Counted from the first letter of the stretch, positions 18,854 through 29,700 are shown. The stretch: DNA of 64,000 bases from Colwellia sp. (GCA_013215295.1 JABSOZ010000010.1:124001-188000); one strand, 5' to 3'. Numbers and translations are program-made. Notes: generated by a model from the sequence alone, not told the origin.

Positions 18854-19882
18854 TTAGTTTTCCCAGTTGAGAATAACTTTTCCAGATTGACCTGAACGCA
18901 TAATGTCAAATCCTTGCTGGAAATCATCAATATCAAAATGATGAGTAATGATGGGTGACAAATCTAAGCCTGACTGAATCAAACTTGCCATTTTATACCA
19001 AGTTTCAAACATTTCACGGCCATAAATGCCTTTAATGGTTAAACCTTTGAAGATAATTTGGCTCCAATCAATTGCCATGTCGTTACCGGGAATACCTAAC
19101 ATGGCAATTTTTCCGCCGTTGTTCATATTCTCTAACATTGAAGTGAAAGCCATTGGCACACCTGACATTTCCATGCCAACGTCAAAACCTTCGGTCATAC
19201 CTAAGTCGGTCATTACATCGGTTAAACTTTCGTTACTGACATTAACCGCACGAGTAGCACCCATTTTTCGGGCTAAATCTAGGCGATATTCATTAATGTC
19301 TGTAATAACTACGTGGCGCGCACCAACATGTTTAGCCACCGCAGCAGCCATGATGCCAATAGGCCCAGCACCAGTTATAAGAACATCTTCACCCACTAAA
19401 TCAAAAGATAATGCGGTATGAACAGCATTACCAAATGGGTCAAATATTGCCGCTAAATCATCAGAAATTTCATCGGGTAATTTAAACGCGTTGAAAGCAG
19501 GGATCACTAAGTATTCAGCAAATGAACCTGTCCGGTTAACACCTACACCAACGGTATTACGGCATAAATGCGTACGACCGCCACGACAGTTTCTACAGTG
19601 CCCACAGGTAATATGACCTTCACCTGATACTCGGTCACCTATATTAAACCCTTTGACTTCTTGCCCGATACCAACCACTTCTCCAGCATATTCGTGACCA
19701 ACCACCATAGGAACAGGAATGGTTTTTTGCGCCCAATCATCCCAGTTATAAATATGGATGTCGGTGCCACAAATCGCCGTTTTCTTAATCTTAATTAATA
19801 AGTCGTTATGACCCACTGTCGGTTTTGCACTTTCGGTCATCCAAATGCCTGGTTCAGCTTTTAATTTTGCTAATGCTTTCAT
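18854..19882 (-). CDS. tdh: L-threonine 3-dehydrogenase
   Basis: 342 aa zinc medium-chain dehydrogenase. Catalytic zinc ligands Cys38 and [10 protein letters not shown] region; the structural zinc loop is [18 protein letters not shown]-binding Rossmann motif [20 protein letters not shown]. It oxidises threonine to 2-amino-3-ketobutyrate, which the neighbouring kbl product cleaves to glycine and acetyl-CoA. It follows kbl by 16 bases in one operon and ends at a clear terminator. Confidence 0.96.
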   Translation of the reverse strand: MKALAKLKAEPGIWMTESAKPTVGHNDLLIKIKKTAICGTDIHIYNWDDWAQKTIPVPMVVGHEYAGEVVGIGQEVKGFNIGDRVSGEGHITCGHCRNCRGGRTHLCRNTVGVGVNRTGSFAEYLVIPAFNAFKLPDEISDDLAAIFDPFGNAVHTALSFDLVGEDVLITGAGPIGIMAAAVAKHVGARHVVITDINEYRLDLARKMGATRAVNVSNESLTDVMTDLGMTEGFDVGMEMSGVPMAFTSMLENMNNGGKIAMLGIPGNDMAIDWSQIIFKGLTIKGIYGREMFETWYKMASLIQSGLDLSPIITHHFDIDDFQQGFDIMRSGQSGKVILNWEN

Positions 19883-19898
19883 AAACTTTCCTTAGCGA

Positions 19899-21110
19899 TT
19901 AATCGATAATATTCATTTCTTTGCCGATACGAATAAAGGCTGAAATGGCTTTATCAAGTTGCTCTTTGGTATGAGCCGCTGAAATTTGTGTGCGAATACG
20001 TGCTTGGCCTTTAGGGACTACTGGGAAAGAAAAGCCGATTACATAAATACCTTCCGTTAATAGCCGACTCGCCATTTCGCTCGCCACTTTTGCATCACCT
20101 AACATAACAGGTATTATTGCGTGATCAGCACCGGCACAGGTAAAACCTGCTGCTTCCATACTGGTACGGAAATAATGGGCATTATCTTTTAACGTTTTAC
20201 GTAATTCGCCCCCCTCGGCCAGTAAATCAATCACGGTGATTGAAGCATTAACAATTGCGGGTGCTAATGAATTAGAAAACAAGTACGGACGTGAACGTTG
20301 GCGTAACCATTCAATGGTTTCTTTCTTACCTGAAGTGAAACCGCCTGAAGCGCCACCCATAGCTTTACCTAATGTACCGGTAATAATGTCTACTCGGCCC
20401 ATAACTTCACAGTATTCGTGACTGCCGCGACCTTCTTCACCGACAAAACCTACAGCGTGAGAATCATCAATCATAACTAAGGCATTGTACTTGTCAGCTA
20501 AATCACAAACGGCTTTTAGGTTGGCGATAACGCCGTCCATTGAAAATACGCCGTCAGTTGCAATAAGTTTAAAACGAGCGCCTGCTGCATCGGCAGCTAT
20601 TAGCTGTTGCTCTAAATCGCTAGCATCGTTATTGGCATAACGGTAACGCTTTGCTTTACATAAACGCACACCATCAATAATGGAAGCATGGTTTAAAGAG
20701 TCACTGATAATGGCATCTTCAGCAGTTAATAACGTTTCAAATAACCCGGCATTTGCGTCAAAACATGAAGAATAAAGAATGGTATCTTCCATACCTAAAA
20801 ATGTACTTAATTTGCCTTCTAGCGTTTTGTGAATATCCTGCGTTCCACAAATGAATCGTACCGATGCCATACCAAAACCATGCTCGTCTAAGCCAGTTTT
20901 TGCTGCAGCGATAAGGCTAGGGTGATTTGCTAAGCCTAAGTAATTGTTTGCACAGAAATTAACAACCTCTTCGCCTGTTGCTACGGCAATGTTAGGTTGT
21001 TGTGCTGTGGTAATAATACGTTCGGCTTTATATAAACCGTCTTCTTTCACTTGCTCAATTTGATCATTTAAATGTGCGTAAAAATTTGCGTTGCTTGAAG
21101 AGTCGCTCAC
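19899..21110 (-). CDS. kbl: 2-amino-3-ketobutyrate CoA ligase (glycine C-acetyltransferase)
   Basis: 403 aa fold-type I PLP enzyme of the alpha-oxoamine synthase family. PLP lysine Lys249 lies in [10 protein letters not shown]; the cofactor-stacking His141 is in [10 protein letters not shown], and Asp215/His218 are in MIDDSHAVG. With Tdh it converts threonine to glycine plus acetyl-CoA. It leads the kbl-tdh operon and is divergent from an Lrp/AsnC regulator at 21281, with a symmetric AT-rich palindrome between them. Confidence 0.96.
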   Translation of the reverse strand: MSDSSSNANFYAHLNDQIEQVKEDGLYKAERIITTAQQPNIAVATGEEVVNFCANNYLGLANHPSLIAAAKTGLDEHGFGMASVRFICGTQDIHKTLEGKLSTFLGMEDTILYSSCFDANAGLFETLLTAEDAIISDSLNHASIIDGVRLCKAKRYRYANNDASDLEQQLIAADAAGARFKLIATDGVFSMDGVIANLKAVCDLADKYNALVMIDDSHAVGFVGEEGRGSHEYCEVMGRVDIITGTLGKAMGGASGGFTSGKKETIEWLRQRSRPYLFSNSLAPAIVNASITVIDLLAEGGELRKTLKDNAHYFRTSMEAAGFTCAGADHAIIPVMLGDAKVASEMASRLLTEGIYVIGFSFPVVPKGQARIRTQISAAHTKEQLDKAISAFIRIGKEMNIID

Positions 21111-21135
21111 AACAATTCCTTATTAATAGTTTTGA

Positions 21136-21154
21136 ATAATAATAGTATTATTAT
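21136..21154. promoter_or_regulatory. AT-rich palindrome, candidate Lrp/AsnC operator
   Basis: A perfect 19-base palindrome (ATAATAATAGTATTATTAT) is centred 35 bases upstream of kbl, in the gap shared with the Lrp/AsnC-family gene. Lrp-type regulators bind AT-rich symmetric sites, and kbl-tdh is an Lrp target in E. coli. Assignment as the operator is inference. Confidence 0.4.
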
Positions 21155-21280
21155 CCTAGACGAAGTTTGAAAAAAGTGACACTTGTTATAGTTATGAATA
21201 TTAAATCGATCAAATTAACATAATAGCCTGTCAAATTGACTTTTTTTAGGTTCTAATTGTTTTTTGACTATTAACTAACG

Positions 21281-21715
21281 ATGAATATGATCACTGAAAA
21301 AGATGAAGAACTACTGTCAATCTTACGCTGCAATGCACGGGCGAGTGTTTCTGATATTGCCAGAGCAACCGGGGTTTCTCGCACGGCAATACAGAATAGA
21401 CTGACAAAATTAGAAAATAGCGGCGTGATAAAAGCTTACAGCATTGTTTTAGGCAGTGAGTACAGTAATAAGCTAATTACCTCTAATGTTTCGTTAAAGG
21501 TGAACCCAAATTTACGACAAAACATCTGTATTGCTTTGAGAAAGATTCACAGTATCAGCCATATTTATTCTATTAGCGGTGAGTACGATTTATTAGCGAC
21601 AATTCAAGCGCAAACGTTAGAAAAGTTAAATGAAATTCTTAATTTGGTTTGTGCTTTAGAAGGAATAGAAAGGACAAATTCGTCGATTATTCTCGACACG
21701 GTTTTTGAAAAGTAA
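21281..21715 (+). CDS. Lrp/AsnC family transcriptional regulator
   Basis: 144 aa. N-terminal winged HTH (KDEELLSILRCNARASVSDIARATGVSRTAIQNRLTKLE; recognition part VSRTAIQNRLTKLE) and C-terminal RAM effector domain (SISGEYDLLATIQAQTLEKLNEIL contains the GxYDL-type Gly). It is not Lrp itself (about 164 aa, different sequence). The ATG at 21287, two codons in, is an alternative start. The divergent position beside kbl-tdh suggests it responds to an amino acid and controls threonine catabolism (inference). Confidence 0.85.
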   Translation: MNMITEKDEELLSILRCNARASVSDIARATGVSRTAIQNRLTKLENSGVIKAYSIVLGSEYSNKLITSNVSLKVNPNLRQNICIALRKIHSISHIYSISGEYDLLATIQAQTLEKLNEILNLVCALEGIERTNSSIILDTVFEK

Positions 21716-21727
21716 AAATTATTTAGG

Positions 21728-22558
21728 TTACTTCATTGTTCCACGAAGCCATATAGCGAGGTTTTGTGCTAAAAACTTATTCCGGCGTAATAAACTATGC
21801 CCTTGATTTACACCTTTAAAAACCTGTGTTGTAGAGCGGTTATCGCCATTCCAAGAAAATAATTCTTGAGCCGTTAAAAAACTATCGGCATGATGCGCAG
21901 AACTGACAAAATAAGCAGGAATATCAATTAAGTTTTTATATTGCTCTTTTTCCATATAATCCATAATTGGCGAAAGAATAACAAAGCTATTAACACGCAT
22001 TTTATCAGCTATTTGTACGGCCTCACTTACTGCGCAACCACTTGCTACAATTGAAATCGGCTGTTCATTGCCTATTTTACTGCGTAAATAATTATAAGCG
22101 TAAAGCACATCTTTTTCCCAATATGAAGTGAGCATGGCGACTTCGGCTTGATAGCTAACAATGTTCTTTATTTTTAGTTTCAATGATTGATGAGAAAACT
22201 GTTCGGATGTACTTTCTCCATAACCTCTAAAATCAATAGCAAGCGCATTTATACCTTGTTCTGCTAATAATTCACCGAGTATAGAGTAGCTTTTGCTACT
22301 GTGGGAGCAGTCATGTAAAAGTAATACACCAGCGCCTAGGGTATCACCGGGATAAAAGTCTCCAGATAATGAAAAGTCATCATCAACCGTAAATCTAATT
22401 GATTCTGGAGATGTTGTTTCGATTATTGGCGTAATATTCAGCTGACTATTTGTGGGAGCTGAAGGTTCTTGTGCTGATAAAAAAGGCACAGTAAAAAGCA
22501 GACTAATTAAAGCGATTAATCGATTGTATAACCCCTTGTTGTAAATAAACTTACTCAT
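21728..22558 (-). CDS. exported alpha/beta hydrolase
   Basis: 276 aa with an N-terminal signal sequence (NRLIALISLLFTVPFLSAQ). The alpha/beta fold is visible from VLLLHDCSHSSKS (oxyanion region), ALAIDFRGYGES and a late QGHSLL that supplies the catalytic His. The nucleophile elbow is unusual: VASGCA instead of GxSxGG, so the serine may be in place but the flanking glycines are shifted or lost. Asp in the SAHHADSF segment could be the acid. It converges on the Lrp-type gene, 12 bases apart. Substrate unknown; it may be a dienelactone-hydrolase-like esterase with altered or lost activity. Confidence 0.7.
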   Translation of the reverse strand: MSKFIYNKGLYNRLIALISLLFTVPFLSAQEPSAPTNSQLNITPIIETTSPESIRFTVDDDFSLSGDFYPGDTLGAGVLLLHDCSHSSKSYSILGELLAEQGINALAIDFRGYGESTSEQFSHQSLKLKIKNIVSYQAEVAMLTSYWEKDVLYAYNYLRSKIGNEQPISIVASGCAVSEAVQIADKMRVNSFVILSPIMDYMEKEQYKNLIDIPAYFVSSAHHADSFLTAQELFSWNGDNRSTTQVFKGVNQGHSLLRRNKFLAQNLAIWLRGTMK

Positions 22559-22685
22559 TTTCTTTGGCTACTCTTTGATTCCATTCTTATAGTATAGACG
22601 ATATCAAACTCCATTGGCTTTGGGTATTTTTATTGTTTGCTTTAATGGCTATACTGCGTTCATTATTAACTAAAGAGTTTTTTCT

Positions 22686-23987
22686 GTGCGCTATCAATTT
22701 TCCTTGATGTTATATCGACTTGTTTTTCTTTGTTTATTGCCCATTATTTGGTTGTTACTTCTCTTACGCTCAATAAAGCACAAAGCTTACAGGCAGCGTT
22801 TGAGCGAACGTTTTGGCCTTTTACCTCGGCATCTACAATCGGGCGGAATTATTGTTCATGCTGCTAGTGTCGGTGAAGTTATTGCACTTAAAAGTTTCAT
22901 CACGCAATTGCTTGAAGCTAAACCTACAGAGGTTATAACGGTAACAACTTTCACGCCAACAGGCTCAGAACAGGTCAAAAAACTTTTTGGTGATCGTGTT
23001 CAACATTGTTATTTACCTCTTGATAGTACTTTCTGTGTTGCGGCATTTTTGAATAAATTGAAACCTCAAGCCATGGTATTTATGGAAACAGAGCTGTGGC
23101 CAAACTTAATCGCACAAAGTCGTGATCAAGGCATTAAGCTCTTATTAATTAATGGTCGCTTATCAAAAAAGTCAATGAATAGTTATCGTAAGCTTGCTTG
23201 GTTGATCACTCCCACCATTAATAGTTTTGATAAAGTATTGTGTCAAAGCCAAGTAAACTATGACAATTTTATCACCATGGGTGCTGATACACATCGTTGC
23301 AAAATATCAGGAAATGTAAAGTTTGATATTAGTGTTAATCAAACGGTAAAAGATAAACAGCAAGAGCTTGTTCGCTTTGTTGAAGGTGAAAGATTAATTT
23401 GGGTTGTTGCCAGTACCCATAAAGGTGATGAAAAAATTGCTTTTGATGTTTTTGCTTTACTGCTAGAAATCTTTCCTCAACTATTATTAATTATTGTACC
23501 GCGCCATCCTGAACGTTTTAATGATGTAGCCGCGTTATGCAATGAGCGAGGGTATTCTATTATCCGTAGAAGTACTCAAGAAAAAGTGACGAGTGATAAA
23601 CAAGTCTGGCTACTTGATACGTTAGGCGAATTGTTACCGACTTGTGCTTTAGCGAGCGTAGTTACCATGGGGGGAAGTTTTTCAGACATTGGCGGGCATA
23701 ATCCACTAGAGCCTGCATTATTTAAAAAGCCCATTGTTGTCGGTCCTGATATGAGCAATTTTGTTGAAGTAATGCAGCAACTTATCGCAGAAAAAGGCAT
23801 TGTTCAAATCGCGGATAAAGCGGGTTTGAATAATATCAATATTGCTGAAGATTTATCGCAAGCAATAAAAGCCATATTGTTGTCAGCAGAAACGCAGCAA
23901 GCACTCGGGGAAAGTGCCCACCGCGTTGTGACTCAGAATCAAGGCGCAAGTCAGCGTACCCTGAAACAATTATTGAAGTTACTTTAG
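22686..23987 (+). CDS. waaA: 3-deoxy-D-manno-octulosonic acid transferase
   Basis: 433 aa GT30-family enzyme. The N-terminal membrane anchor (LVFLCLLPIIWLLLLL) is followed by the conserved acceptor segment HAASVGEVIALKSF with catalytic Glu, ETELWPNLI, and the C-terminal CMP-Kdo half with VVPRHPERF, TLGEL and GGSFSDIGGHNPLEPA. It adds Kdo to lipid A. The listed start is GTG with a poor ribosome site; ATG at 22710 is a plausible alternative. It begins an LPS-core region together with the GT9 gene and kdkA downstream. Confidence 0.94.
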   Translation: MRYQFSLMLYRLVFLCLLPIIWLLLLLRSIKHKAYRQRLSERFGLLPRHLQSGGIIVHAASVGEVIALKSFITQLLEAKPTEVITVTTFTPTGSEQVKKLFGDRVQHCYLPLDSTFCVAAFLNKLKPQAMVFMETELWPNLIAQSRDQGIKLLLINGRLSKKSMNSYRKLAWLITPTINSFDKVLCQSQVNYDNFITMGADTHRCKISGNVKFDISVNQTVKDKQQELVRFVEGERLIWVVASTHKGDEKIAFDVFALLLEIFPQLLLIIVPRHPERFNDVAALCNERGYSIIRRSTQEKVTSDKQVWLLDTLGELLPTCALASVVTMGGSFSDIGGHNPLEPALFKKPIVVGPDMSNFVEVMQQLIAEKGIVQIADKAGLNNINIAEDLSQAIKAILLSAETQQALGESAHRVVTQNQGASQRTLKQLLKLL

Positions 23988-24012
23988 TGTGTTAAATTTA
24001 CTTTGGCATATT

Positions 24013-24523
24013 TTAGTTAAGTTGAGCTTCAAACGTTAAAAAAATACTGCCTATTTGATTGTCTGCTAATGCTGATTGAGGTGTGTTTTCTTGATGCTCA
24101 GCAATGAGTAAATATCGACCCGCATTTTTTGGCGTAAAAGTGATTTCGCCTTTTGCATTAGAGAGTAGTTTTAATGTTTGCGGGTCATTTCTGTAACGAA
24201 CACCATCAGCCGTAATTTCGACAGAAACATTTTTTTGAACCTGCAGTTAAACTTGCGTCGTTCGTTAATACTTCGCCTAAAGTTGTTGCAAGCTGCTCTG
24301 TTATAACTGAATTTGGAATTACGGTGATCGACTGAGACGTTTCTAATAATGATATATCTCCGCGCATGGCACCATTGGCTTCATCCACGTTATAATCATT
24401 AAAGTAACTACTTTTCACTTCAATAATTTCAACGTCGGTATTATTACCAGAGCCTTCATTGGCACTTGATGAGAAAGGCGTTAAGCCAACGATAATTGCT
24501 AAGCACAAAGGTGAATACTTCAT
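24013..24523 (-). pseudogene. deletion fusion of TonB-dependent receptor N terminus and DUF4198 C terminus
   Basis: From the ATG at 24523, ~95 codons encode the start of a TonB-dependent siderophore receptor: a signal peptide (MKYSPLCLAIIVGLTPFSSS), then the secretin-like plug start ANGAMRGDISLLETSQSITV, IPNSVITEQ and LTNDASLTAGS. About nine codons later the frame hits a TGA (24206-24208). The other frame from about 24240 down to a TAA at 24013 encodes the end of a DUF4198 (NikM-like periplasmic) protein: NVSVEITADGVRYRND, GEITFTPKNAGRYLLIAEH. The rest of both genes is missing. One internal deletion of a receptor-DUF4198 pair explains this. A Fur box sits upstream. Confidence 0.8.
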
Positions 24524-24568
24524 TGTTATTCCTAAGAGAAAATAGAGAGATAAATTAATTGCTGTAGA

Positions 24569-24583
24569 TGCTAATCATTATCA
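24569..24583 (-). promoter_or_regulatory. Fur box
   Basis: On the minus strand the bases read TGATAATGATTAGCA, which matches the 7-1-7 Fur consensus TGATAAT-N-ATTATCA at all but one position. It is 46 bases upstream of the truncated TonB-receptor ATG, so the lost system was iron-repressed. Confidence 0.7.
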
Positions 24584-24717
24584 CTAACAATGGATAATTT
24601 GTATTTTTTAAAATGAAGGCAATGCTATTCAGAACACTGAGTTAGTTCGATTGATGTGATTAACTCGTGTTTATTCATGAGATTATTTATGGTTGAAAAC
24701 GATGGGTATGCGAAGAG

Positions 24718-24744
24718 AGGCCTTACTAACATAATGTAAGGCCT
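24718..24744 (-). terminator. hairpin downstream of GT9 gene
   Basis: Perfect 9-base arms AGGCCTTAC and GTAAGGCCT around TAACATAAT, 45 bases after the stop of the minus-strand glycosyltransferase. The T tract is weak in either direction. Confidence 0.5.
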
Positions 24745-24788
24745 GAGATCGAATTTTTATTTAGATGAAATAGGTTTTGAGTGAGATG

Positions 24789-25886
24789 TTAATTGACGAT
24801 TAATTCTGGATAATTCTCTTCAATAAGAAGTAATAGTTTCTCTTTAACTTGCGTGAAAGTAATACCGTTCATTAAATCATTACCTTTTACGCGAATGCCC
24901 CAAGGTAAATGTTCAAGCTTCTGTTTGTATTGCTCTTGTGCAGTATGTTGATAGCAACTGACTACATAGTTTTGGTATAAATATGGCCCAGTGCGATGAG
25001 GATTGCTATGGGCATATAAACCAATGACAGGAGTGCCAACGGTTACCGCCATGTGTGCAGGCCCTGTATCGGGTGCAATTACCAGATGGGAAAGCTTAAG
25101 AACGGCAAGAAGTTGTTTTAAATTAGTGCTTCCCACTAAATTAATAATATTACATTTGCTGAAGCTGATGATTTCAGTAGCGAGTAATTTTTCTAATGTG
25201 GTAGGCCCACCGCAAATAACAACTTGAAAGCCTAGCTGCGTTAAATAATCAGCTGTTTTTGCATAACCTTCACAGTGCCAGTTTCTTTCGGCTTTACTTG
25301 CTGCTGGCGAAATAACCGCGACAGGTTTATCTGATTTTAATGAGAGTAATTCACTTGCCCAAAGCTCGTTTTCGTCACCAATAGGCATTTGCCAATGAGG
25401 ACTTTCGGTGGGAACACCAATAGCTTCAGCAAACCCCATAAAACCATCAAGTACATGTGGTTCATGTTGGGGGGCAATTTTTCTATTGGTGAAAAGCCAT
25501 TGGCCTTCTTTTGCGCGTTTACTATCAAAGCCAATTTTTATTTTTGCCTTAATACATAAGCTTGCCAAACTAGCACGCAAAGCTACTTGCATATGTAATA
25601 ACACATCAAACTTTTGCTGTGAAAGTTCGGTGCGCAAATCTTTATAGCCTTTCAATCCCGCTTTTTTATCAAAAATGACAAATTTTACATTGGGTAATCC
25701 TTGTAATAAATTCGCTTCAACTTTGCCTATTACCCAGGTTATTTTAATTTTTGGGTAGTAACATTGAATTTGTTGCACCATAGCCACGGCATGGCAAACA
25801 TCTCCGATAGCAGATAAACGTAATAAACATAAATTTTTTGGTGCTGTTAATTGACCCAGCATAAAGGAATCACCACAATAGAGCAT
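24789..25886 (-). CDS. glycosyltransferase family 9 (LPS heptosyltransferase-like)
   Basis: 365 aa. The GT9 signatures are LLRLSAIGDVCHAVAMVQQI near the N terminus, VISPAASKAERNW in the middle and VIAPDTGPAHMAVTVGTPVIGLY near the C terminus. The family transfers ADP-heptose to Kdo or heptose in the LPS inner core (WaaC/WaaF). It is closest in arrangement to WaaC-like enzymes, but the precise acceptor cannot be told from sequence alone. The first eight residues may be non-native; Met9 (MLGQLTAPKNL) is an alternative start. Divergent from kdkA, in line with a role near Kdo. Confidence 0.85.
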   Translation of the reverse strand: MLYCGDSFMLGQLTAPKNLCLLRLSAIGDVCHAVAMVQQIQCYYPKIKITWVIGKVEANLLQGLPNVKFVIFDKKAGLKGYKDLRTELSQQKFDVLLHMQVALRASLASLCIKAKIKIGFDSKRAKEGQWLFTNRKIAPQHEPHVLDGFMGFAEAIGVPTESPHWQMPIGDENELWASELLSLKSDKPVAVISPAASKAERNWHCEGYAKTADYLTQLGFQVVICGGPTTLEKLLATEIISFSKCNIINLVGSTNLKQLLAVLKLSHLVIAPDTGPAHMAVTVGTPVIGLYAHSNPHRTGPYLYQNYVVSCYQHTAQEQYKQKLEHLPWGIRVKGNDLMNGITFTQVKEKLLLLIEENYPELIVN

Positions 25887-25913
25887 ATAAAGTATTGAAT
25901 AGAGCCTATTATC

Positions 25914-26684
25914 TTGAACAAGTCAGCAATTGTAAAACCCTACCAAGAAAAAACTTATCAAGAGGGTAATGTTTATTGTCGCTATAACGGAAATGCGATG
26001 GATGATTTTTCTCCTGAAATGCTAAATAGTCAATATTGGCAAGATAAAAAGGCAATAACGGGTAGTGCTCAAGGGCGAGGTACAACGTGGTTTGTTCAGT
26101 ATGACACGTTGAATTCAAAGTCAAAAAGTAATCAACAGTGGGTTTTACGTCATTATTTTCGGGGTGGATTAATTGGTAAAATTATTAATGATGAGTATTT
26201 TTTTACCGGACAAGAAAATACCCGTGCTGTACGGGAATACGAGCTTTTAAACATATTACAAGCACTAGAGTTACCGGCACCAAAACCAATTGCTTGTCGT
26301 GTGACTAAAAAAGGACTTTTGTATCAAGCCGATTTATTATCTTCACGTATCGAGAATGCCGAAGATTTGGTGGCAGCTTTATCAAAAGGTGAATTAACCG
26401 AGGACGTGTGGCGAGAAATCGGTAAGGTTATTCGTCGTTTTCATGATGCAGGTATTTATCACCATGATTTAAATAGTCATAATATTTTATTGGATAATAA
26501 CAATAAAGTCTGGTTGATTGATTTCGACCGTGGTGACCAACGTACCGTTTCGTCAGCATGGCAACAAGTAAATATTTCAAGGCTACTGCGCTCTTTTGAG
26601 AAAGAAAAAAACAAACTAGCTGTTTTTCATTGGACAAAAGATCATTGGAATATGTTACTCGAAGGGTATTTACTCGTCAGTTAA
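25914..26684 (+). CDS. kdkA: 3-deoxy-D-manno-octulosonic acid kinase
   Basis: 256 aa KdkA/RfaP-type lipopolysaccharide kinase. GRGTTWFVQYD and WVLRHYFRGGLIGKI mark the glycine loop and ATP lysine region; HHDLNSHNILLDNN is the catalytic loop and WLIDFDRGDQR the metal-binding segment. KdkA phosphorylates Kdo in inner cores with a single Kdo, as in Haemophilus and Vibrio, so the LPS here is predicted to have one phosphorylated Kdo (inference). The frame starts at TTG 25914, only 27 bases from the divergent GT9 start; the exact start is uncertain. Confidence 0.92.
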   Translation: MNKSAIVKPYQEKTYQEGNVYCRYNGNAMDDFSPEMLNSQYWQDKKAITGSAQGRGTTWFVQYDTLNSKSKSNQQWVLRHYFRGGLIGKIINDEYFFTGQENTRAVREYELLNILQALELPAPKPIACRVTKKGLLYQADLLSSRIENAEDLVAALSKGELTEDVWREIGKVIRRFHDAGIYHHDLNSHNILLDNNNKVWLIDFDRGDQRTVSSAWQQVNISRLLRSFEKEKNKLAVFHWTKDHWNMLLEGYLLVS

Positions 26685-26712
26685 TGGTTAAGTCAATTTA
26701 CGACCAAGTGCT

Positions 26713-29700
26713 TTAAGGTAGCGGTTCTTCCACTAATAGTTGCTTTTGAAAATCGCTTGGTGTGTAACCATATTCACTTTTAAAGCACTTACTAAAATAA
26801 CTTTGAGAAGAAAAACCCGAATCAAAAGCCGTATTAATTGCACTTTGTCCTTGTGCTAACAATAAGCAGGCTTTCTCTAAACGAAAACGTCTTAAATAAT
26901 CTGTAGGCGTAACACCTAAAACACTTTTAAGTTTTCTGAATAATTGTCTCTCACTCATCGCCATAGCCTTAGCTACAGTGTTAACCGTTGTTGAGGTGTC
27001 GGTATGTTGCTTTTCTAGCGTTTGATTTAACTTTTCTATAAAAACATCTTGTTTATTTATCTGTTCAACGGAAGCGGTATCGATAAGTTTATCTAAAAGA
27101 CCTTGTTCGATATGAGGTGATTTTAACGCCTTTTGATTATTCCTTCTTTTAAGTAAATTTCTAATGGCCAGTAAATTTTCTATACGTATCTTCAATTCTT
27201 CAACATTGAAAGGTTTGGTTAAATATTCATCAACTTGGTGGTGCCACCCTTTTAGCTTACTTTCTAAATCATGTCGAGACGTCAGAAGAATAATGGGGAT
27301 ATGATTTGTTACTGAGTTTTCTCTTATTTTCTGAGTTGCTTGATAACCATCAAGTATTGGCATCATAATATCGCTAATAATTAAGTCTGGCACTTCGTTA
27401 ATAGCAAGATTTACTCCTTCTAAACCATCGTAAGCACTGAGTACTATGTAATCATTAGCGAGACAGTCTGCCATATACTGATTCATATCAGGGTTATCTT
27501 CGATGATGAGAATTCTTATTTTTTCATCCTGTGCACTAGATAGAATGCTAGCACTGTCTTTTATAGGTGAAAGTGTTGTTTGCTGGGTCAAACTCATTAA
27601 TTCCATTGCGACAATGTTGTCTATTTGTTCATTTTTCGGTTTTACATTGCTCTGTTGCTTCTCTTTACCTTCGTTAATAATCGGTAGTAAAACAGTGATT
27701 GTGGTGCCACTGCCTAATTCGCTGGTTAAGGAAATGCTGCCGCTGTGACTGATGATAAGCTCTTTGATTAAAGCCAACCCAATGCCTGCCCCTGTTATTT
27801 GCTCACTTTCTTTACTGAGAACTCTTTTGTATTTTTCAAAAACACTGTCGAGTTGGTTGCTCGGAATACCGATACCCGTATCAACAATTTGCAGATATAG
27901 TTCATTATTCAACGTACGTTTGGTTTCTAAAGTAATACTGCCGCCGTTAGGGGTGTATTTTATGGCGTTTGACAGTAAGTTTACGACTATTTTTTCTAGC
28001 GCATCATCCACCAATTCAAAGTCTATATCTTCGATATTAATTACTTGTAATTTAATGCCTTTTTCTAAAGCAAGATCGATAAAAGCATCAACAAGTTGTC
28101 TGATAATGTTGCCGGTATATTGCAGTGATTTTTGAGAAATAGCCTTCACGCGAAAAGTTTCTATATTGAGCAGTTGATCAACCATTCGAAGTAACCGATA
28201 GCCATTTCTTTTAATGATTTCAATTCTATTGAGTTGTTTATCTTCCATGCCAGAAGTGAGTAACTGTGAGCTTGTACCTAAAATAAGGGTAAGTGGGGTT
28301 CTAAACTCATGAGATAAATTAGCAAACTCTTCATTCTTTTGTTCAAGAAGCTTCTCAACTTTTTCTTTTTCTTGAGCGAGTTCTATCGTGCGACGTTGAA
28401 CGGACCGTTCTAATTCATCAGCTTTGTTTCTAAGTGCCTGGGTCCGAAAATGAATAACTAAATAGATGAAGGTAAGTATCAGTAATAAATAGATAATTAA
28501 AGCAAATGTCGTTAACCACCAAGGGGGTAAAATAATAAGTGCAATGTTTGTCTCATCACCATCCCAAAGTCCGCTATTGCCCGTTACACGCACTTGAAAT
28601 TGATATTCACCAGCAGGAATATTGGTATAATTTGCGGAAAGGTTTTCACGAGCCACATCACTCCACTGATCATATCCTGCTAGCCGATATTGATAGCTGA
28701 GTTTGTCGGTATTTAGGTAATTAATGTTTGCAAAATTAAATGCAAAATTGTTTTCTTTATGGGTTAACGTTAATTGCTGTGCGCTTATAATGTTTTCTTT
28801 TAATGGGCTTGTTTTCTTATCATTGCTGACTGCAACATTTTCACCATTAATTTTTAAACTGGTTAAGTATAATGACGAACTTTCATCTTTTTTGGTTAAT
28901 GTATTGGTATTAATACGGTTAATACCGTTCATTCCTCCTAGCCATAGATCACCCGTTTTACTATCAAAAAAACTTCCTAAAGAGGAGTCGTTAGATTGCA
29001 TACCGTCTTTTTCATAATAATTAGTAAAGGATGATGTGCTTTGGTTGAAGGTAGATAAACCATTATAAGTACCTATCCAAGGAATATTATTATTGTCCAC
29101 TTGAATATCGAATACATCATTATCTGTTAAACCATCTTTGGCTTGATAATTTATATACTCACCTGTTTTTGGAAGAAATTTGAATATGCCATAACCTTTA
29201 GTGCCTAACCAAATATTTTGTTCATTATCTTGAGCCATTGTAACAATACGTAAACTTTTATTATTTGAAAGATAAGACTTTATTTGACCTGTTGACGGTT
29301 GGTAGGAAATGAGCCCAGAATAAGTAGTTCCAAGCCAAAGAGTCTCATCTATTTTCTCTATACTTTTTACAGTTACTTTATGGCGTTCAAGTTTTTTTGC
29401 TATATCTTTTCCAAATAATTCCAAGGTATTAAGTGATTGATTGTATTTAACTAAACCATGATCGACCATTCCTAATAAAAGATTATTGTCTTTATCAATT
29501 ACAATATCCATTATTTTACCATGTTGGATTATCTGTTTTTTTTCAACATCCGAAAAGTTTAATTGGCTGAATTTTTCTGTTTGAGGATTGTACTTTATTA
29601 ACCCTTCGTTGAAGCTAGCAATCCAAATATTCCCCTGTAGGTCCTCTTCAATATCCATAATTAATTGGAAAGCAATATTGGGTAAGTTAATATTTTTTTC

